Shown here piece after piece: positions 1 to 9,600 of a DNA stretch of 64,000 bases. Position numbers and translations under genes: made by a program. Below the pieces are notes generated by a model, which worked only from the letters and a program-made list of their open reading frames with translations, ran no database searches and had not been told where the DNA came from. The stretch spans positions 1 through 64,000 of the forward strand of contig CANQLI010000001.1 in NCBI GenBank assembly GCA_947624675.1, written 5' to 3'. How positions within the stretch are numbered: position 1 is the stretch's first letter; every line of letters begins with the position of its first letter. The DNA comes from an uncultured Clostridia bacterium. GTDB lineage: Bacteria > Bacillota > Clostridia > Oscillospirales > Ruminococcaceae.

Positions 1-1278
1 GGTCATTACTATTTCGATGATAATATCTTTTGTTACATTGATAGATATTCTCTTTGAAAGCAAAAGCTCACATATTACGCAACGGAATATCAGTACAAAA
101 AGTATTGATAGTATCGCCATTGTTACGCTATTAAGCACCACTGTTGATAAAAATGTACATACAACGCTTAACGCCAATGACGCCATATTGCATTTCATCA
201 AAAGGTTTTCCATTCTGAGACTTTTGTAGTATGTATTTACAAGCATTGATACTTTGCTCTCATATGCGCATATCGGAAATAGGATTGCCGCATATCTTAA
301 GCTCTCGGCATACTGTGGAAGCCAAGCTGATAGTATTTTCATCATCGGATAATACATCGTAAGTACACCGAATATCAGTCCCATAAGTATTATTCGCATT
401 AAACTGTATATTTGCGGTAATCTCTCCTGGCTTGTTCTGCGAAGTGTTGGATACATTACCACTGATATTGCATTTATAGCTGTAACTGCCATATTTGAAA
501 TATTTAATGAAAGTGATACTTTGCCGAATGTCGATATATCCCAGTGATTTTCTACACCAAAGCGAACAACTCCTATAATCAGCATACTGCTAAGTGAGGC
601 AAGCATTAGCTTGAAGCCTGCTGAGATGTTTTTCTTTATTTCCCCAATTGTATTTTTTATACTTATACAGCTTGAAAAAACCAAGTCCTTGCAGTACCAG
701 ATGCCAATACCCAATGATACAAATACAGCCACGACATTCGCACAGATAAGTAAGTGGAATTGTCTGTATCCTGTTGCTATCAACAATATAGCCAGTATTA
801 CTAAAATAATTTTCTCGGAAATAGTAACTATAGCAAATTCTTTTATTCTGCCTGTTGCTTGAAGGATAAAGGTTATGAACCACCTTAAACACATTGCTAC
901 TGCAACTATGCAAGTACAACCGATTACAAAATGCTTATTTTCATCATCTACAATAAACAGTGAGCTGATAAATATCAGTAAGTAAATGATAACTTCACAT
1001 AGCCCCAGTAAACGAAATTGTGTAGAGTATAACGGCTTATTAAGATTATTGTAGTACTTGCCACCCTCTCGTAAATATATACCGTCACACCAGCCAAAAT
1101 ACAATACTCCCACATAGTTAGTGTAGAAAATATATAACTGGTAGTATCCATATTGTTCTATGCCTATAAACTTGGGCAATACTAATATTATCGTAGCATT
1201 AATAATCATATAAATTATATTAGATGTAAATGTATATGATATATTTTTAAAGAAATCCACAAGCCTACTACTCGGCAA
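1..1278 (-). CDS. Wzx-like polysaccharide flippase (partial, runs off left edge)
   Basis: This frame stays open from a TTG at 1278 to the window edge, so the C-terminus is missing. The protein is strongly hydrophobic, with many membrane segments, and has the look of the polysaccharide-biosynthesis (MATE/MOP-superfamily) flippases that move undecaprenyl-linked repeat units across the membrane. The TTG at 1276-1278 is preceded by AGAAGG at about 8 nt; a GTG at 1258-1260 is an alternative start. It begins 4 nt after the stop of the upstream gene, so it is the most distal visible gene of the polysaccharide operon. The flippase call rests on topology, motif feel and context; substrate unknown. Confidence 0.75.
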   Translation of the reverse strand, partial: MPSSRLVDFFKNISYTFTSNIIYMIINATIILVLPKFIGIEQYGYYQLYIFYTNYVGVLYFGWCDGIYLREGGKYYNNLNKPLYSTQFRLLGLCEVIIYLLIFISSLFIVDDENKHFVIGCTCIVAVAMCLRWFITFILQATGRIKEFAIVTISEKIILVILAILLIATGYRQFHLLICANVVAVFVSLGIGIWYCKDLVFSSCISIKNTIGEIKKNISAGFKLMLASLSSMLIIGVVRFGVENHWDISTFGKVSLSLNISNMAVTAINAISVVMYPTLRRTSQERLPQIYSLMRIILMGLIFGVLTMYYPMMKILSAWLPQYAESLRYAAILFPICAYESKVSMLVNTYYKSLRMENLLMKCNMASLALSVVCTFLSTVVLNSVTMAILSILFVLIFRCVICELLLSKRISINVTKDIIIEIVMT

Positions 1279-1282
1279 CTCT

Positions 1283-2293
1283 TTAGCCTTCTTTCTTTTT
1301 CTCTTCTTCAAGTTCAATTATTTTATCAATAAAACGCGAAGGCGAAAACCGTCCGTCGTACTGATAATTAATCTCTTCTCGTCTTTTTACCCATTCAATA
1401 TCTATGTCCTCCGGCTTCTCAAAGACCTTCATATATCTTGGATCATAAAATGGTAGATTTACTACATTTTTATTGTCGGTCAATAGCTTTTTATTGTAAC
1501 AAATTGCTTCAAAATATCTAAGTGACGCGCCTGATTGTCCTTCAGTCAATATTTCAAGTATGCAGTTGCACTTTTTTAGTTCTTGAATAGTTTTCCTGTA
1601 AGGAATCTCCTTTTTGTATAATATTCCATCATATTTTCTATCCTTCTTTTTCACACGTGAAATTCTGTATATCATTGACACATAATTTTTATTTAAATAA
1701 TCATAAACACTATGAAGTTTGCTTAGTCTCTCCGGTTTTGTCCTTCCACAAAAATACAAATCCGAATCAATTTCACTACATATATTATCTGATAATATTG
1801 AATACAACTGCTTCTGATAAAGAAAGCCATGTTCTTTTACATCTTCAGGATTATAAGTAAAAATATAATCAAAATCTACATTACGTACATATTTTCTAGC
1901 GTAAAAGCAATCACTAATTTTACCTCCAATATTTCTCCATTGATCCTGCAACAATAAAATATATTTTACACTATATTCTTTTTTAAGACTTATCAGGTAC
2001 TTGTATGATATTGGATGAATAGATACATCATTAAAGATCACATAATAATCAATATTTTTTTGCCATTTAATCTTACGTAACGATGTAGACCAAATTCCTT
2101 TAAACGGAATTCTAATTATATCGTTAACTCGTTTATTAAGATGAACTCTTCTTATAAACTTTAACAGTCTGCTTTTCAACTCCTTACATGGACCATGTAA
2201 AACAATAACTCTTTTGTCTCTTTCTAAATCATCATACATATGCTTCGTTATGCTTGTATCACAAACAAAAATAAATTGCTTTCTCTTCATCAT
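1283..2293 (-). CDS. putative polysaccharide-biosynthesis glycosyltransferase-like protein
   Basis: 336 residues, no signal peptide or membrane segment. The second half contains a GQSGASLRYFEA stretch followed by a lysine-rich segment and LLTDN, a pattern seen in GT-B-like proteins of capsule and LPS loci, where the E and nearby residues usually bind the nucleotide sugar. A clear glycosyltransferase family cannot be assigned by eye. The ATG has GGAGGA upstream. Position between the polymerase-like gene and the flippase supports a role in building the repeat unit. Base composition is distinctly AT-rich compared with housekeeping genes in the window, consistent with the serotype-variable part of such a locus. 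Confidence 0.55.
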   Translation of the reverse strand: MMKRKQFIFVCDTSITKHMYDDLERDKRVIVLHGPCKELKSRLLKFIRRVHLNKRVNDIIRIPFKGIWSTSLRKIKWQKNIDYYVIFNDVSIHPISYKYLISLKKEYSVKYILLLQDQWRNIGGKISDCFYARKYVRNVDFDYIFTYNPEDVKEHGFLYQKQLYSILSDNICSEIDSDLYFCGRTKPERLSKLHSVYDYLNKNYVSMIYRISRVKKKDRKYDGILYKKEIPYRKTIQELKKCNCILEILTEGQSGASLRYFEAICYNKKLLTDNKNVVNLPFYDPRYMKVFEKPEDIDIEWVKRREEINYQYDGRFSPSRFIDKIIELEEEKKKEG

Positions 2294-2371
2294 ATACTAT
2301 CCTCCTAATCACTAAAGCGATATATGTATATTTTCCATTTCTAAAAGCTCAGTTAAATATACAATTTTTAT

Positions 2372-3466
2372 CTAAAAGAAAAATTCATACGGCATTGTAG
2401 TACCAACATTATTTACATTAACTCTAGCTATATACAAAACCAATCCATAAATAACAATACAACACGTTGCAATAAACCTTTTATTTTTATTATCTATAGT
2501 ATTTAGAATCTCCGGTATCATTATAATAACAAAAGGTGAAAATAAAAAAGCACCACGAGAAAACATAGAACTCTGAGTAGACAATACATAAAGCACTGTT
2601 TCAAAAATAAATGCCCATAACATAACAGGATTATCTTCAATAAACTTTTTTCGCTTTTGTTTATTTAACATTAATAGACAAAAAACTAAAGCAATAAAAT
2701 GTGATATGTAAACTAATAATTCAACAGAAGTATGCGCATGCTCTCTTGCACTATCAATATACCAAACATATTTAGCTGGGATTATATTTATAATAATTGA
2801 TAAAAATGTAGAATATCCTATCATACAAAATAAACAAATACACAAAACTGCAAACATACTTTTAGGAGATATTTTAATTTTAGATAAAAAGTAAAGAGGA
2901 ATAAAAAATATAGCAGAGGTGTGAAATGTCATTCCTATTAAAACAAAAGCCAGAAATGCTATAAGCTTTTTATTCTTAATAAACGGAAATGAAAGAAAAA
3001 CAAAATATGATACAAATGAACTTGGTGTTAAGTTAAGCGCGGTTTGATAAAAACAAAATGTATAATACAAAAACACACTTAACCATTTATGTTTTGAATC
3101 CCTAAAAATAAGAATTGATATAAGCAATATCTGAACTAAACTGTTGACAATAGTGATAGCTTGCGGATTTTTAGAAAAAAATGATATAAATTTATTATAA
3201 AATTTATATCCTATTTCAACATCACCATACCAACCATTATTATAATTACTAAAATCACTTATGTTAGTGTTTGATATTTTTAAAAAGTGACTTACATATT
3301 GGCGTGTATCAGCGCCTATATTTATGCTTCTAAGTGCTGCAAAAATAAACAAAAGAAGCAGTGCAATAATTACAATTACATTTTGATAATTTTTGTTTTT
3401 ATTGCTTAACGCATTTGCCACCCCTAAAAATGTAAGCCCACATAAGATAAAATAATATACTACCAA
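2372..3466 (-). CDS. EpsG/Wzy-like polysaccharide polymerase
   Basis: 364 residues with about ten hydrophobic segments spread over the full length. The N-terminal part carries the ALRS...GADTRQY signature typical of EpsG-family membrane proteins, thought to polymerise lipid-linked repeat units outside the membrane. The start is a TTG preceded by AGAGAGG at 9 nt. It lies within the polysaccharide operon, downstream of a glycosyltransferase and upstream of the flippase, where a polymerase is expected. Very AT-rich. The family assignment is fairly secure; polymerase activity is inferred. Confidence 0.75.
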   Translation of the reverse strand: MVVYYFILCGLTFLGVANALSNKNKNYQNVIVIIALLLLFIFAALRSINIGADTRQYVSHFLKISNTNISDFSNYNNGWYGDVEIGYKFYNKFISFFSKNPQAITIVNSLVQILLISILIFRDSKHKWLSVFLYYTFCFYQTALNLTPSSFVSYFVFLSFPFIKNKKLIAFLAFVLIGMTFHTSAIFFIPLYFLSKIKISPKSMFAVLCICLFCMIGYSTFLSIIINIIPAKYVWYIDSAREHAHTSVELLVYISHFIALVFCLLMLNKQKRKKFIEDNPVMLWAFIFETVLYVLSTQSSMFSRGAFLFSPFVIIMIPEILNTIDNKNKRFIATCCIVIYGLVLYIARVNVNNVGTTMPYEFFF

Positions 3467-3568
3467 ATATAACTACCTCTCTAAACTATATTGGCTAAAA
3501 TATTTTATTGATTTATGTATTTCATATTTATTTAAAATATTCTATACAGAATTCAAAATTAAAACCGC

Positions 3569-4660
3569 TCATAAATAATTATTCAACAAGAGTTTTCTAA
3601 ACCTTTCAACTTGATTAACATAAAGGAATTTATTTAAAAATGTCTTTCTAGCATTTTGAGAAAAACTCTCTAATTCACTTATTATAGATTCATATGCTTT
3701 ATCTATATCCTGAAAGCTATAGTTTTCATTTAATACGATTCCGTTAGAACCTTCAACAAATTCTTTAAAGCTTCCAATGTCTGAAGCAATAACAGGTGAG
3801 CCAAACATCATAGCTTTACATAATACTCCACTTTGAGTTGACCGCTTATACAGCATCCATGTACAACAGCTTATTGCATATGCGTAATTTATCTCGGCAT
3901 TTGACAACGAATGTCCGTAATTAACAATAAGTCGCTTACTGTCAATCAAAGATCGGATCTCACTATCGATATAGCTAGTAATATCTGTGCGCGTTGCTAT
4001 CTGAAATAAAGCGTCTTTATCTTTTCTTGATTTATATTTAATGTATTTAATAAAAACATCAAAGTTTTTTGCAGCCGTAGCAGTAGAAATAAAAGAAAAA
4101 TACTTTTTATCTTTAATCAAAGAATTGTTGTCACCACTGCTCTCATCTATAAACACCAAAGGAAACAAGGCATAATTCTTGTTGTACTTAATACAATTCT
4201 TTACATAAAAATCAACAGCCTTATTTGAAGATAAAATAACTTTATCTGCATTTTTTAAAACCGATCCTATAAAAAAACATCTTTTACAAAGAGTTTTTAA
4301 ACTATCAACTATAGACTCATTGTGCTTTATTACATCACATATCCACCTTTTAAAACCATACCACGGCTCATGATAAACAAAGTATACTTTTAATTTAGCA
4401 TTTTTGCGCTTTAACTGTTTTACATACTTCATATCTTTAGACGATAAATTATATATCAACAGAATGTCGGGAATAACATCAAAATATGTATCTAAGACTA
4501 TACTTTGGAACTCATTATAATTTATTAGAAAAGAATTGTACTGGTTATCAACAAACAAATACGGCTGATAATTTGATTCCTCAAACAACTTATAATAAGC
4601 CAACATATGCGAAAAATGTCCTGGTGAATATTTTGCCGACATTATAAACGCTTTTTTCAT
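3569..4660 (-). CDS. glycosyltransferase, GT-B fold (GT4-like)
   Basis: 363 residues, soluble. The N-terminal half starts with an MKKAFIMSAKYSPGH segment typical of GT-B donors. The C-terminal half contains a STQSGVLCKAMMFGSPVIASDIGSFKEFV-type region (here split for length: KAMMFGSPVIAS then DIGSF), the nucleotide-sugar binding loop of GT4 enzymes. It probably adds one sugar of the repeat unit on the cytoplasmic face of the membrane. The ATG has TTGGAGGA upstream. It directly follows gmhA, so it is a candidate for the transferase that uses the heptose donor, but this is context only. AT-rich like the genes after it. Confidence 0.7.
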   Translation of the reverse strand: MKKAFIMSAKYSPGHFSHMLAYYKLFEESNYQPYLFVDNQYNSFLINYNEFQSIVLDTYFDVIPDILLIYNLSSKDMKYVKQLKRKNAKLKVYFVYHEPWYGFKRWICDVIKHNESIVDSLKTLCKRCFFIGSVLKNADKVILSSNKAVDFYVKNCIKYNKNYALFPLVFIDESSGDNNSLIKDKKYFSFISTATAAKNFDVFIKYIKYKSRKDKDALFQIATRTDITSYIDSEIRSLIDSKRLIVNYGHSLSNAEINYAYAISCCTWMLYKRSTQSGVLCKAMMFGSPVIASDIGSFKEFVEGSNGIVLNENYSFQDIDKAYESIISELESFSQNARKTFLNKFLYVNQVERFRKLLLNNYL

Positions 4661-4680
4661 CTGATATCCTCCAAGCCTTG

Positions 4681-5325
4681 TTATTTATAAAACTCTTCCT
4701 CCACCATCAAGCATAAAGCATGATAAACCGGTAAATGAAGTTCCTGTATCATATACGTTTCTGTCTGTGGTACTTGTATGCAGGCATCGCATATATCACT
4801 CAGCTTGCTTTCTTTTTCGCCCGTCATACCTATTACCTTCATTCCCTTTGCCTTTGCCGTAACCGCCGCATATATAACATTTTTGCTGTTGCCGGATGTG
4901 GATATCCCTATAAATACATCGCCTTTATTTCCGTATCCGTTTACCTGTTGTGCAAAGCATAGAAGCGGCTCACAGTCGTTCATATACGCTGTCGATAACG
5001 CATAATGCCCGTCTAACGCAATAGCCGGAAGCGCTCCCTGTAAGTTCTCAGCCAAAATTTTTCCATACTCAGGACTGACTTCTATAAGCCTGTCAGAAAA
5101 ATCCTTTGAAAGCTTTCTTTGCTTTTTAAAGCCCTTCATAAGCTCTCCTACCATATGCTCCGCGTCTGCAGCAGAACCCCCGTTTCCGGCAATCAAAAGC
5201 TTTCCTCTGCTTTTATAGCAGTCTTCAATGATCTTGTATGCCTTAGCTATACTTTCCTTACATACCTTAAGCTCAGGATACCTTTTTATCAATAAATCAA
5301 GCTGTGCTTGTACATTTTCGGTCAT
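4681..5325 (-). CDS. gmhA: sedoheptulose-7-phosphate isomerase
   Basis: 214 residues, a single SIS domain. It converts sedoheptulose 7-phosphate to D-glycero-D-manno-heptose 7-phosphate, the first step of the heptose pathway. Visible features are AGNGGSAADAEHM (phosphate loop plus metal-binding His/Glu), GISTSGNSKNV, and a C-terminal QELHLPVYHALC segment with further metal-site residues. Length matches GmhA. Its ATG overlaps the upstream stop as TAATG, implying translational coupling to the hddC-gmhB fusion. With its two upstream neighbours it makes a full GDP-heptose route. Confidence 0.9.
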   Translation of the reverse strand: MTENVQAQLDLLIKRYPELKVCKESIAKAYKIIEDCYKSRGKLLIAGNGGSAADAEHMVGELMKGFKKQRKLSKDFSDRLIEVSPEYGKILAENLQGALPAIALDGHYALSTAYMNDCEPLLCFAQQVNGYGNKGDVFIGISTSGNSKNVIYAAVTAKAKGMKVIGMTGEKESKLSDICDACIQVPQTETYMIQELHLPVYHALCLMVEEEFYK

Positions 5326-6572
5326 TATTTATCCTCCAAAATATTCTCAACAGCGCCGAGTAAATCGCCGTCTGTTTCGATCTTGATTGCCTTGCAGCCT
5401 GCTGCCTTTGCAGCCATAACATCGTTTTCCCCGTCCCCTATCATATAGGAACGACTCAGATCTATGTTAAAATCCTCGGCAGCTTTAAGAAGCATTCCCG
5501 GCTTTGGCTTTCGGCAGTCACAATCTATCTTAAGCTCTTCTATCTCCCCATCATATCCCTTATCCGGATGATGCGGACAATAATATAATGCATCGATGTA
5601 TGCTCCGCCTTTTCCAAGCAGAGTCTCCATCTTCTTATGTATCATATCTAGCTCACTATGTGTTACTTCTCCCCTTGCTATTACCGGCTGATTTGTTATT
5701 ACTACCGCCAGATAACCCGAACGGTTTATTGCTTTTATAGCTTCAGTTACTCCGGGAAGAAGCTCAAAATCATCTATATCTTTTAAAAACCCCTTGTATT
5801 TGTTTATTGTGCCATCCCTGTCAAGAAACACTGCCTTCTGTGGGACTTTTAAGTTCTTAGCTTCTGCTATTCCTTTTTTATAGTCCTCACAAACACTTCT
5901 GTACCTTTCAGGTGTTCCCATATCCTTAACATACTCGCTGCTTTGATATGCAAACATTTTCCCTGTATTAGCGAGAGGTTTTAAAAGCTGTCTGTCTAAA
6001 TCTATTTTTTCTGTATCAAACTCTTTTTCTAATAATTCAGGTGATATTATATGAAGTCCCGCATTTACTCTGTTGTTATAAAACTGAGGACGCTCATCCT
6101 CCTTTGTTAGCCAATCTGTTACACAGCCTGAAGAATCAGTCACTATCAGTCCGCTGTCATAAGGATGACTGTTTGGATGTGTAAATAATGTTACCAAGCC
6201 TCTGTGTTCCTTATGAAATTTCAAAAAGCGGTTAAAATCCACATTAAACAATGAATCAGCATTTAGCAAAAAGAAATCCTCTGTGAACTTGTCCCTTATT
6301 TTAAATAAGGCTCCGGCATTACCTAAAGGCTCTCTTTCAAAGTAATACTCTATATCCACACCGTATTTACTGCCGTCACCAAAGTGATCCATAATGATTT
6401 TTCCTAAGTGACTGACTGTGATAATAATATCAGTAAACCCCTGATCCCTGAGACACTCTATTTCACGCTCTAAAACAGGCTTACCACCTATTTTTATCAT
6501 CGGTTTAGGAATGTCTTTTGCAACAGACGAGATCCGTGTTCCCTTACCGCCTGCCATTATTACTGTTTTCAT
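5325..6572 (-). CDS. fusion: heptose-1-phosphate guanylyltransferase (HddC-like) + heptose-1,7-bisphosphate phosphatase (GmhB-like)
   Basis: 415 residues in one frame, two enzymes. Residues 1-235 are a nucleotidyltransferase with MAGGKGTR near the start, a PKPM segment, and NADS at the metal site. Residues about 245-415 are a HAD phosphatase with catalytic D251 and D253 (LDRDGTI), VITNQ, a CPHHPDKG ... CDCRKPKPGM zinc loop, and GDGENDV. The phosphatase removes the 7-phosphate of heptose 1,7-bisphosphate; the transferase then makes the nucleotide heptose. In the alpha-anomer pathway this is HddC with GDP as the carrier, supported by the adjacent hddA kinase. GDP specificity is inferred from the partner kinase, not read from residues. 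Confidence 0.88.
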   Translation of the reverse strand: MKTVIMAGGKGTRISSVAKDIPKPMIKIGGKPVLEREIECLRDQGFTDIIITVSHLGKIIMDHFGDGSKYGVDIEYYFEREPLGNAGALFKIRDKFTEDFFLLNADSLFNVDFNRFLKFHKEHRGLVTLFTHPNSHPYDSGLIVTDSSGCVTDWLTKEDERPQFYNNRVNAGLHIISPELLEKEFDTEKIDLDRQLLKPLANTGKMFAYQSSEYVKDMGTPERYRSVCEDYKKGIAEAKNLKVPQKAVFLDRDGTINKYKGFLKDIDDFELLPGVTEAIKAINRSGYLAVVITNQPVIARGEVTHSELDMIHKKMETLLGKGGAYIDALYYCPHHPDKGYDGEIEELKIDCDCRKPKPGMLLKAAEDFNIDLSRSYMIGDGENDVMAAKAAGCKAIKIETDGDLLGAVENILEDK

Positions 6573-6578
6573 ACTTCC

Positions 6579-7580
6579 TTACTCCTTTAAAACATAAGTT
6601 TCAGGCGTATAATGTATTACTCTGGTTCCGCCGTTTTCAAATTCAAACGGAACATACATAAGCTTTTCCATTGCTCTTTTTAATGACTCACGGTTTTCAG
6701 GACGAGTGTAGAATATTAAAAAGCCTCCGCCTCCTGCTCCAAGCAGCTTTCCTCCCAAAGCTCCCGCCCTAAGTCCCTTTTCATACAGCATATCTATATC
6801 ATTCGTTGATACTGCCGAGCCCGTCTGTCTTTTTAATCTCCATGTATAATCTAACAGTTTACCGAATTCATCTATATCCGAATTCTTATCTGTAAGTATT
6901 TTTTCTGCCTCATCTACAAGAGCATACATTTCGTTCAGCTGTTTTGTCTTATCTCTTTTATCTGAATTATTTGCTTCCTGTACCTCATGTGAAAATCTCG
7001 TAAATCCGGTAAAAAACATAACTAGATTTTCATTTAATCTTTTCTTTCTTTCCGGTGATATTATTACAGGACTTACCTCATATCCGTCACTGTTAAAATC
7101 TATTCTGTTTAGTCCACCAAATGATGCTGCAATCTGATCCTGCCAACCTCCTGCCTCTTGACAAAGCGTCCTTTCAAGGTAGATCGCTTCATCTGCTAAG
7201 CGTTTCTTATCGGCATACTTTCCCTTCAGAGCATGAAACGCGTTAAGCATTCCCACCGCAAACGAAGAGCTTGTCCCCAAGCCTGATCTCGCAGGAAGAT
7301 CCGACTCATACGTAAGCCGTATCTCGTGCATATCAAGCATCTGCATTGCGTTTTTTATTGCGGGATGCTTAATATCAGTAACAGACTTTACTCTCTCTGT
7401 CTTTGAATAAACAAGCTCCGATGAATAATCAAAAAACCTTGGCAAATGTCTTACATTTACATAGCAGTATTTATCAAACGTCGTGGAAATAACCGCACCC
7501 TTGTGTTCTCTGAAATATGACTCCATATCCGTTCCTCCGCCGAAAAATGACATCCGAAACGGCGTCTTTGTTATTATCAT
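6579..7580 (-). CDS. hddA: D-glycero-alpha-D-manno-heptose-7-phosphate kinase
   Basis: 333 residues from the ATG at 7580, giving the family-typical MIITKTPFR start; a TTG two codons earlier is also possible (end 7586). GHMP kinase: N-terminal RMSFFGGGTD, the phosphate loop LPARSGLGTSSSFAVG, and the C-terminal GAGGGGFLIF. It phosphorylates heptose 7-phosphate at O-1, giving the alpha-1,7-bisphosphate. A GHMP-type kinase rather than a PfkB-type HldE places this in the GDP-alpha-heptose branch known from S-layer glycans of Aneurinibacillus, not the ADP-beta-heptose branch of LPS. The downstream gene starts 6 nt after its stop. Confidence 0.9.
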   Translation of the reverse strand: MIITKTPFRMSFFGGGTDMESYFREHKGAVISTTFDKYCYVNVRHLPRFFDYSSELVYSKTERVKSVTDIKHPAIKNAMQMLDMHEIRLTYESDLPARSGLGTSSSFAVGMLNAFHALKGKYADKKRLADEAIYLERTLCQEAGGWQDQIAASFGGLNRIDFNSDGYEVSPVIISPERKKRLNENLVMFFTGFTRFSHEVQEANNSDKRDKTKQLNEMYALVDEAEKILTDKNSDIDEFGKLLDYTWRLKRQTGSAVSTNDIDMLYEKGLRAGALGGKLLGAGGGGFLIFYTRPENRESLKRAMEKLMYVPFEFENGGTRVIHYTPETYVLKE

Positions 7581-7686
7581 TATCAAATCGCACCTTTCTC
7601 AACAATAACAGTACATAAAGGTTTGAAAAAATTGCTAAAATGAGTGTTAGCGGGAATTTAGATGATTATTTTAATAAATCAAAAAT

Positions 7687-8751
7687 TTAAAGATTTTTAT
7701 AAAACTGTATAAATTTTTCTTTCATCACATCTGTATTATAAGTTTCTCTCACATCGTTATAAGCAGCTTCAGACAATTCAACCGGAAATTTATTCATTGC
7801 TTCCCGTATTCTTTCCGCATATTCCTCTGATGTATTGCAAACATATCCGTTAACTCCATCTTTAATCACGCTTTTATTTCCCATTACATTGCTTACAAGA
7901 CAAAGCTTTTTTAAGTACATATTCTCCAGAAGGCTCATAGCAATTGCTTCTCCGCGTGAACAGAGTACAAAAGCATCTGCACCTTTAGCCATCGTTAAAG
8001 CTTCATGTCTCGGTTTCCATCCCGTCACCTCAATATTTGACGCAGTTAGCTTGTTTCTTAATTCACCATCGCCAATCCACAAAAATTTTGCCTCTGGCAC
8101 CAATTCAGCTATCTTGTTAAATACCTCGGGCTGCTTTTGAACGCAAATTCTCCCCAAGGAAAAAACCGTAAATTCATTATTTCGTACGATTTGAATGTCA
8201 TGCAAAGAAGCAGATAAATCCTGCAGATTTATACCCGTTTCAATATATGCTGTTTTCCTACACAGCGTCTTTGCCACCATATCTTCTGAATCGCAGCATG
8301 TCAGTGTAATACAGTGCCTTCTTCCAAGAATACGCTCCATTAACTTGTATACAGTACTTTTGACTCCCGGACCCATAAGGATATGTGCATAGCCATGAGG
8401 CGTATAAATAACAGTGGATTTTTTACCATTAAATGCAAGACGCCCTATGCCTCCCGCGATGGAAGAATGAAGATGTATGATGTCGGGGTTTACTCTTTTT
8501 TCAACATTTTTCAACTCTTTTATTGCATTGATAACATTAAAAACATTGAATATGCTACCAAAATTGTTTATTTCTACAAGATGAATTCTTTTATCAAAAA
8601 GTCGCTTATAATTTTTTGGAGTTTCTTTTCTTTTTGCAGAATATGCTAGATATACTTCAAACGAATCACACATATCGTTACACAGCTGTGTTACATACAC
8701 TCCCACGCCACCACCAATTGTCTCAGTGACCATAAGAATTTTTTTCATCAT
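7687..8751 (-). CDS. glycosyltransferase family 4
   Basis: 354 residues, soluble GT-B enzyme. N-terminal KKILMVTETIGGGVGVYV is the acceptor-side glycine-rich loop; HSSIAGGIGRLA and YTPHGYA follow, and the C-terminal donor site includes SRGEAIAMSLLENM. It transfers a sugar to the growing lipid-linked repeat unit. Two ATGs are adjacent (8751 and 8748), with AGAGGT just upstream; the second may be used. It is the first gene after the priming transferase, so it is likely the enzyme adding the second sugar. Donor and acceptor cannot be told from the sequence. Confidence 0.85.
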   Translation of the reverse strand: MMKKILMVTETIGGGVGVYVTQLCNDMCDSFEVYLAYSAKRKETPKNYKRLFDKRIHLVEINNFGSIFNVFNVINAIKELKNVEKRVNPDIIHLHSSIAGGIGRLAFNGKKSTVIYTPHGYAHILMGPGVKSTVYKLMERILGRRHCITLTCCDSEDMVAKTLCRKTAYIETGINLQDLSASLHDIQIVRNNEFTVFSLGRICVQKQPEVFNKIAELVPEAKFLWIGDGELRNKLTASNIEVTGWKPRHEALTMAKGADAFVLCSRGEAIAMSLLENMYLKKLCLVSNVMGNKSVIKDGVNGYVCNTSEEYAERIREAMNKFPVELSEAAYNDVRETYNTDVMKEKFIQFYKNL

Positions 8752-8787
8752 TTACCTCTATCCTTTAACTTTTTGCTTGTAAATATA

Positions 8788-9597
8788 TCAAATCGCACCT
8801 TTCCCAGCAATAACAGTACCTATCGTTTTGAAAATTATTTTTATGTCAAGTAACAGTGAACGATTCGTACAGTAATAAAGCTCCATATCCTGCCTCTCGT
8901 GATCGGAATAACCCACATCATTTCTCGCATATGCCTGCCAGTATCCGGTGAGTCCGGGCTTAACTGACAGCAGTATTTTTTGCTCGTCAGGCATATAATG
9001 ATTCTCAAGCTCTTCCCTTAATATAGGTCTAGGTCCTACTATCGACATATCTCCCTTTATGCAGATATTCCAAATCACCTGCGGCAGCTCATCAATGCTC
9101 AGTCTCCTGAGTATTCCGCCAAAACACTTTTTTGAATCCCCTGGCTTCTTATATCCGATCAGCCTCGGATCGTCCTCAAGCTTGTACTCAAGCCTATATT
9201 CTTCAAGCTGCTCCGGTGTAAGCGAATCTTCAAACTCATCTGCTCCCTTTCGCATTGACCGAAATTTCAAGATATGTATTTCTTTGTTTTTTAGTCCAAC
9301 TCTTTTTTGTATGTAAAATGGATTCCCCGGATCCTTGACAAAAATGATAAGAGCAATCACCAGGATCGGTATAAGCAATATAATGCTGGCTATTAACGAT
9401 AGTATAAAATCAAAACCTCGCTTCAGTATCCTGTATGCTAAACGCTGTTTTGATTTCTCTTTGACTAAGGTTTCACCCGTTTCTAAGGCTAAAGTCCCAT
9501 CCAAAACCGCCTGCTCAACCACTGCATCGTTCTGAACAACTGCCGTTATTTCCTTTGACACCTTGTCATCAGTTCCTTTCTCTTTTACATCTAACAT
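8788..9597 (-). CDS. undecaprenyl-phosphate sugar phosphotransferase (priming enzyme)
   Basis: 269 residues. A roughly 60-residue cytoplasmic tail precedes one hydrophobic segment (about 66-90), followed by the bacterial sugar transferase domain: VKDPGNPFYIQKRVG, KFRSMRKGADE, the SIDELPQ and GDMSIVGPRP motifs, and KPGLTGYWQ. Enzymes of this family attach the first sugar-1-phosphate to undecaprenyl phosphate and so start repeat-unit synthesis. It is first in the operon. A decayed copy of the same domain lies directly upstream. The ribosome site before the ATG at 9597 is weak (AGAAAAGTGA). Its sugar specificity is unknown. Confidence 0.9.
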   Translation of the reverse strand: MLDVKEKGTDDKVSKEITAVVQNDAVVEQAVLDGTLALETGETLVKEKSKQRLAYRILKRGFDFILSLIASIILLIPILVIALIIFVKDPGNPFYIQKRVGLKNKEIHILKFRSMRKGADEFEDSLTPEQLEEYRLEYKLEDDPRLIGYKKPGDSKKCFGGILRRLSIDELPQVIWNICIKGDMSIVGPRPILREELENHYMPDEQKILLSVKPGLTGYWQAYARNDVGYSDHERQDMELYYCTNRSLLLDIKIIFKTIGTVIAGKGAI

Positions 9598-9600
9598 AAA

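Noticed and set aside
590-919. 109-codon minus-strand frame
   Set aside because: It lies inside the flippase gene in another frame and encodes no recognisable domain.
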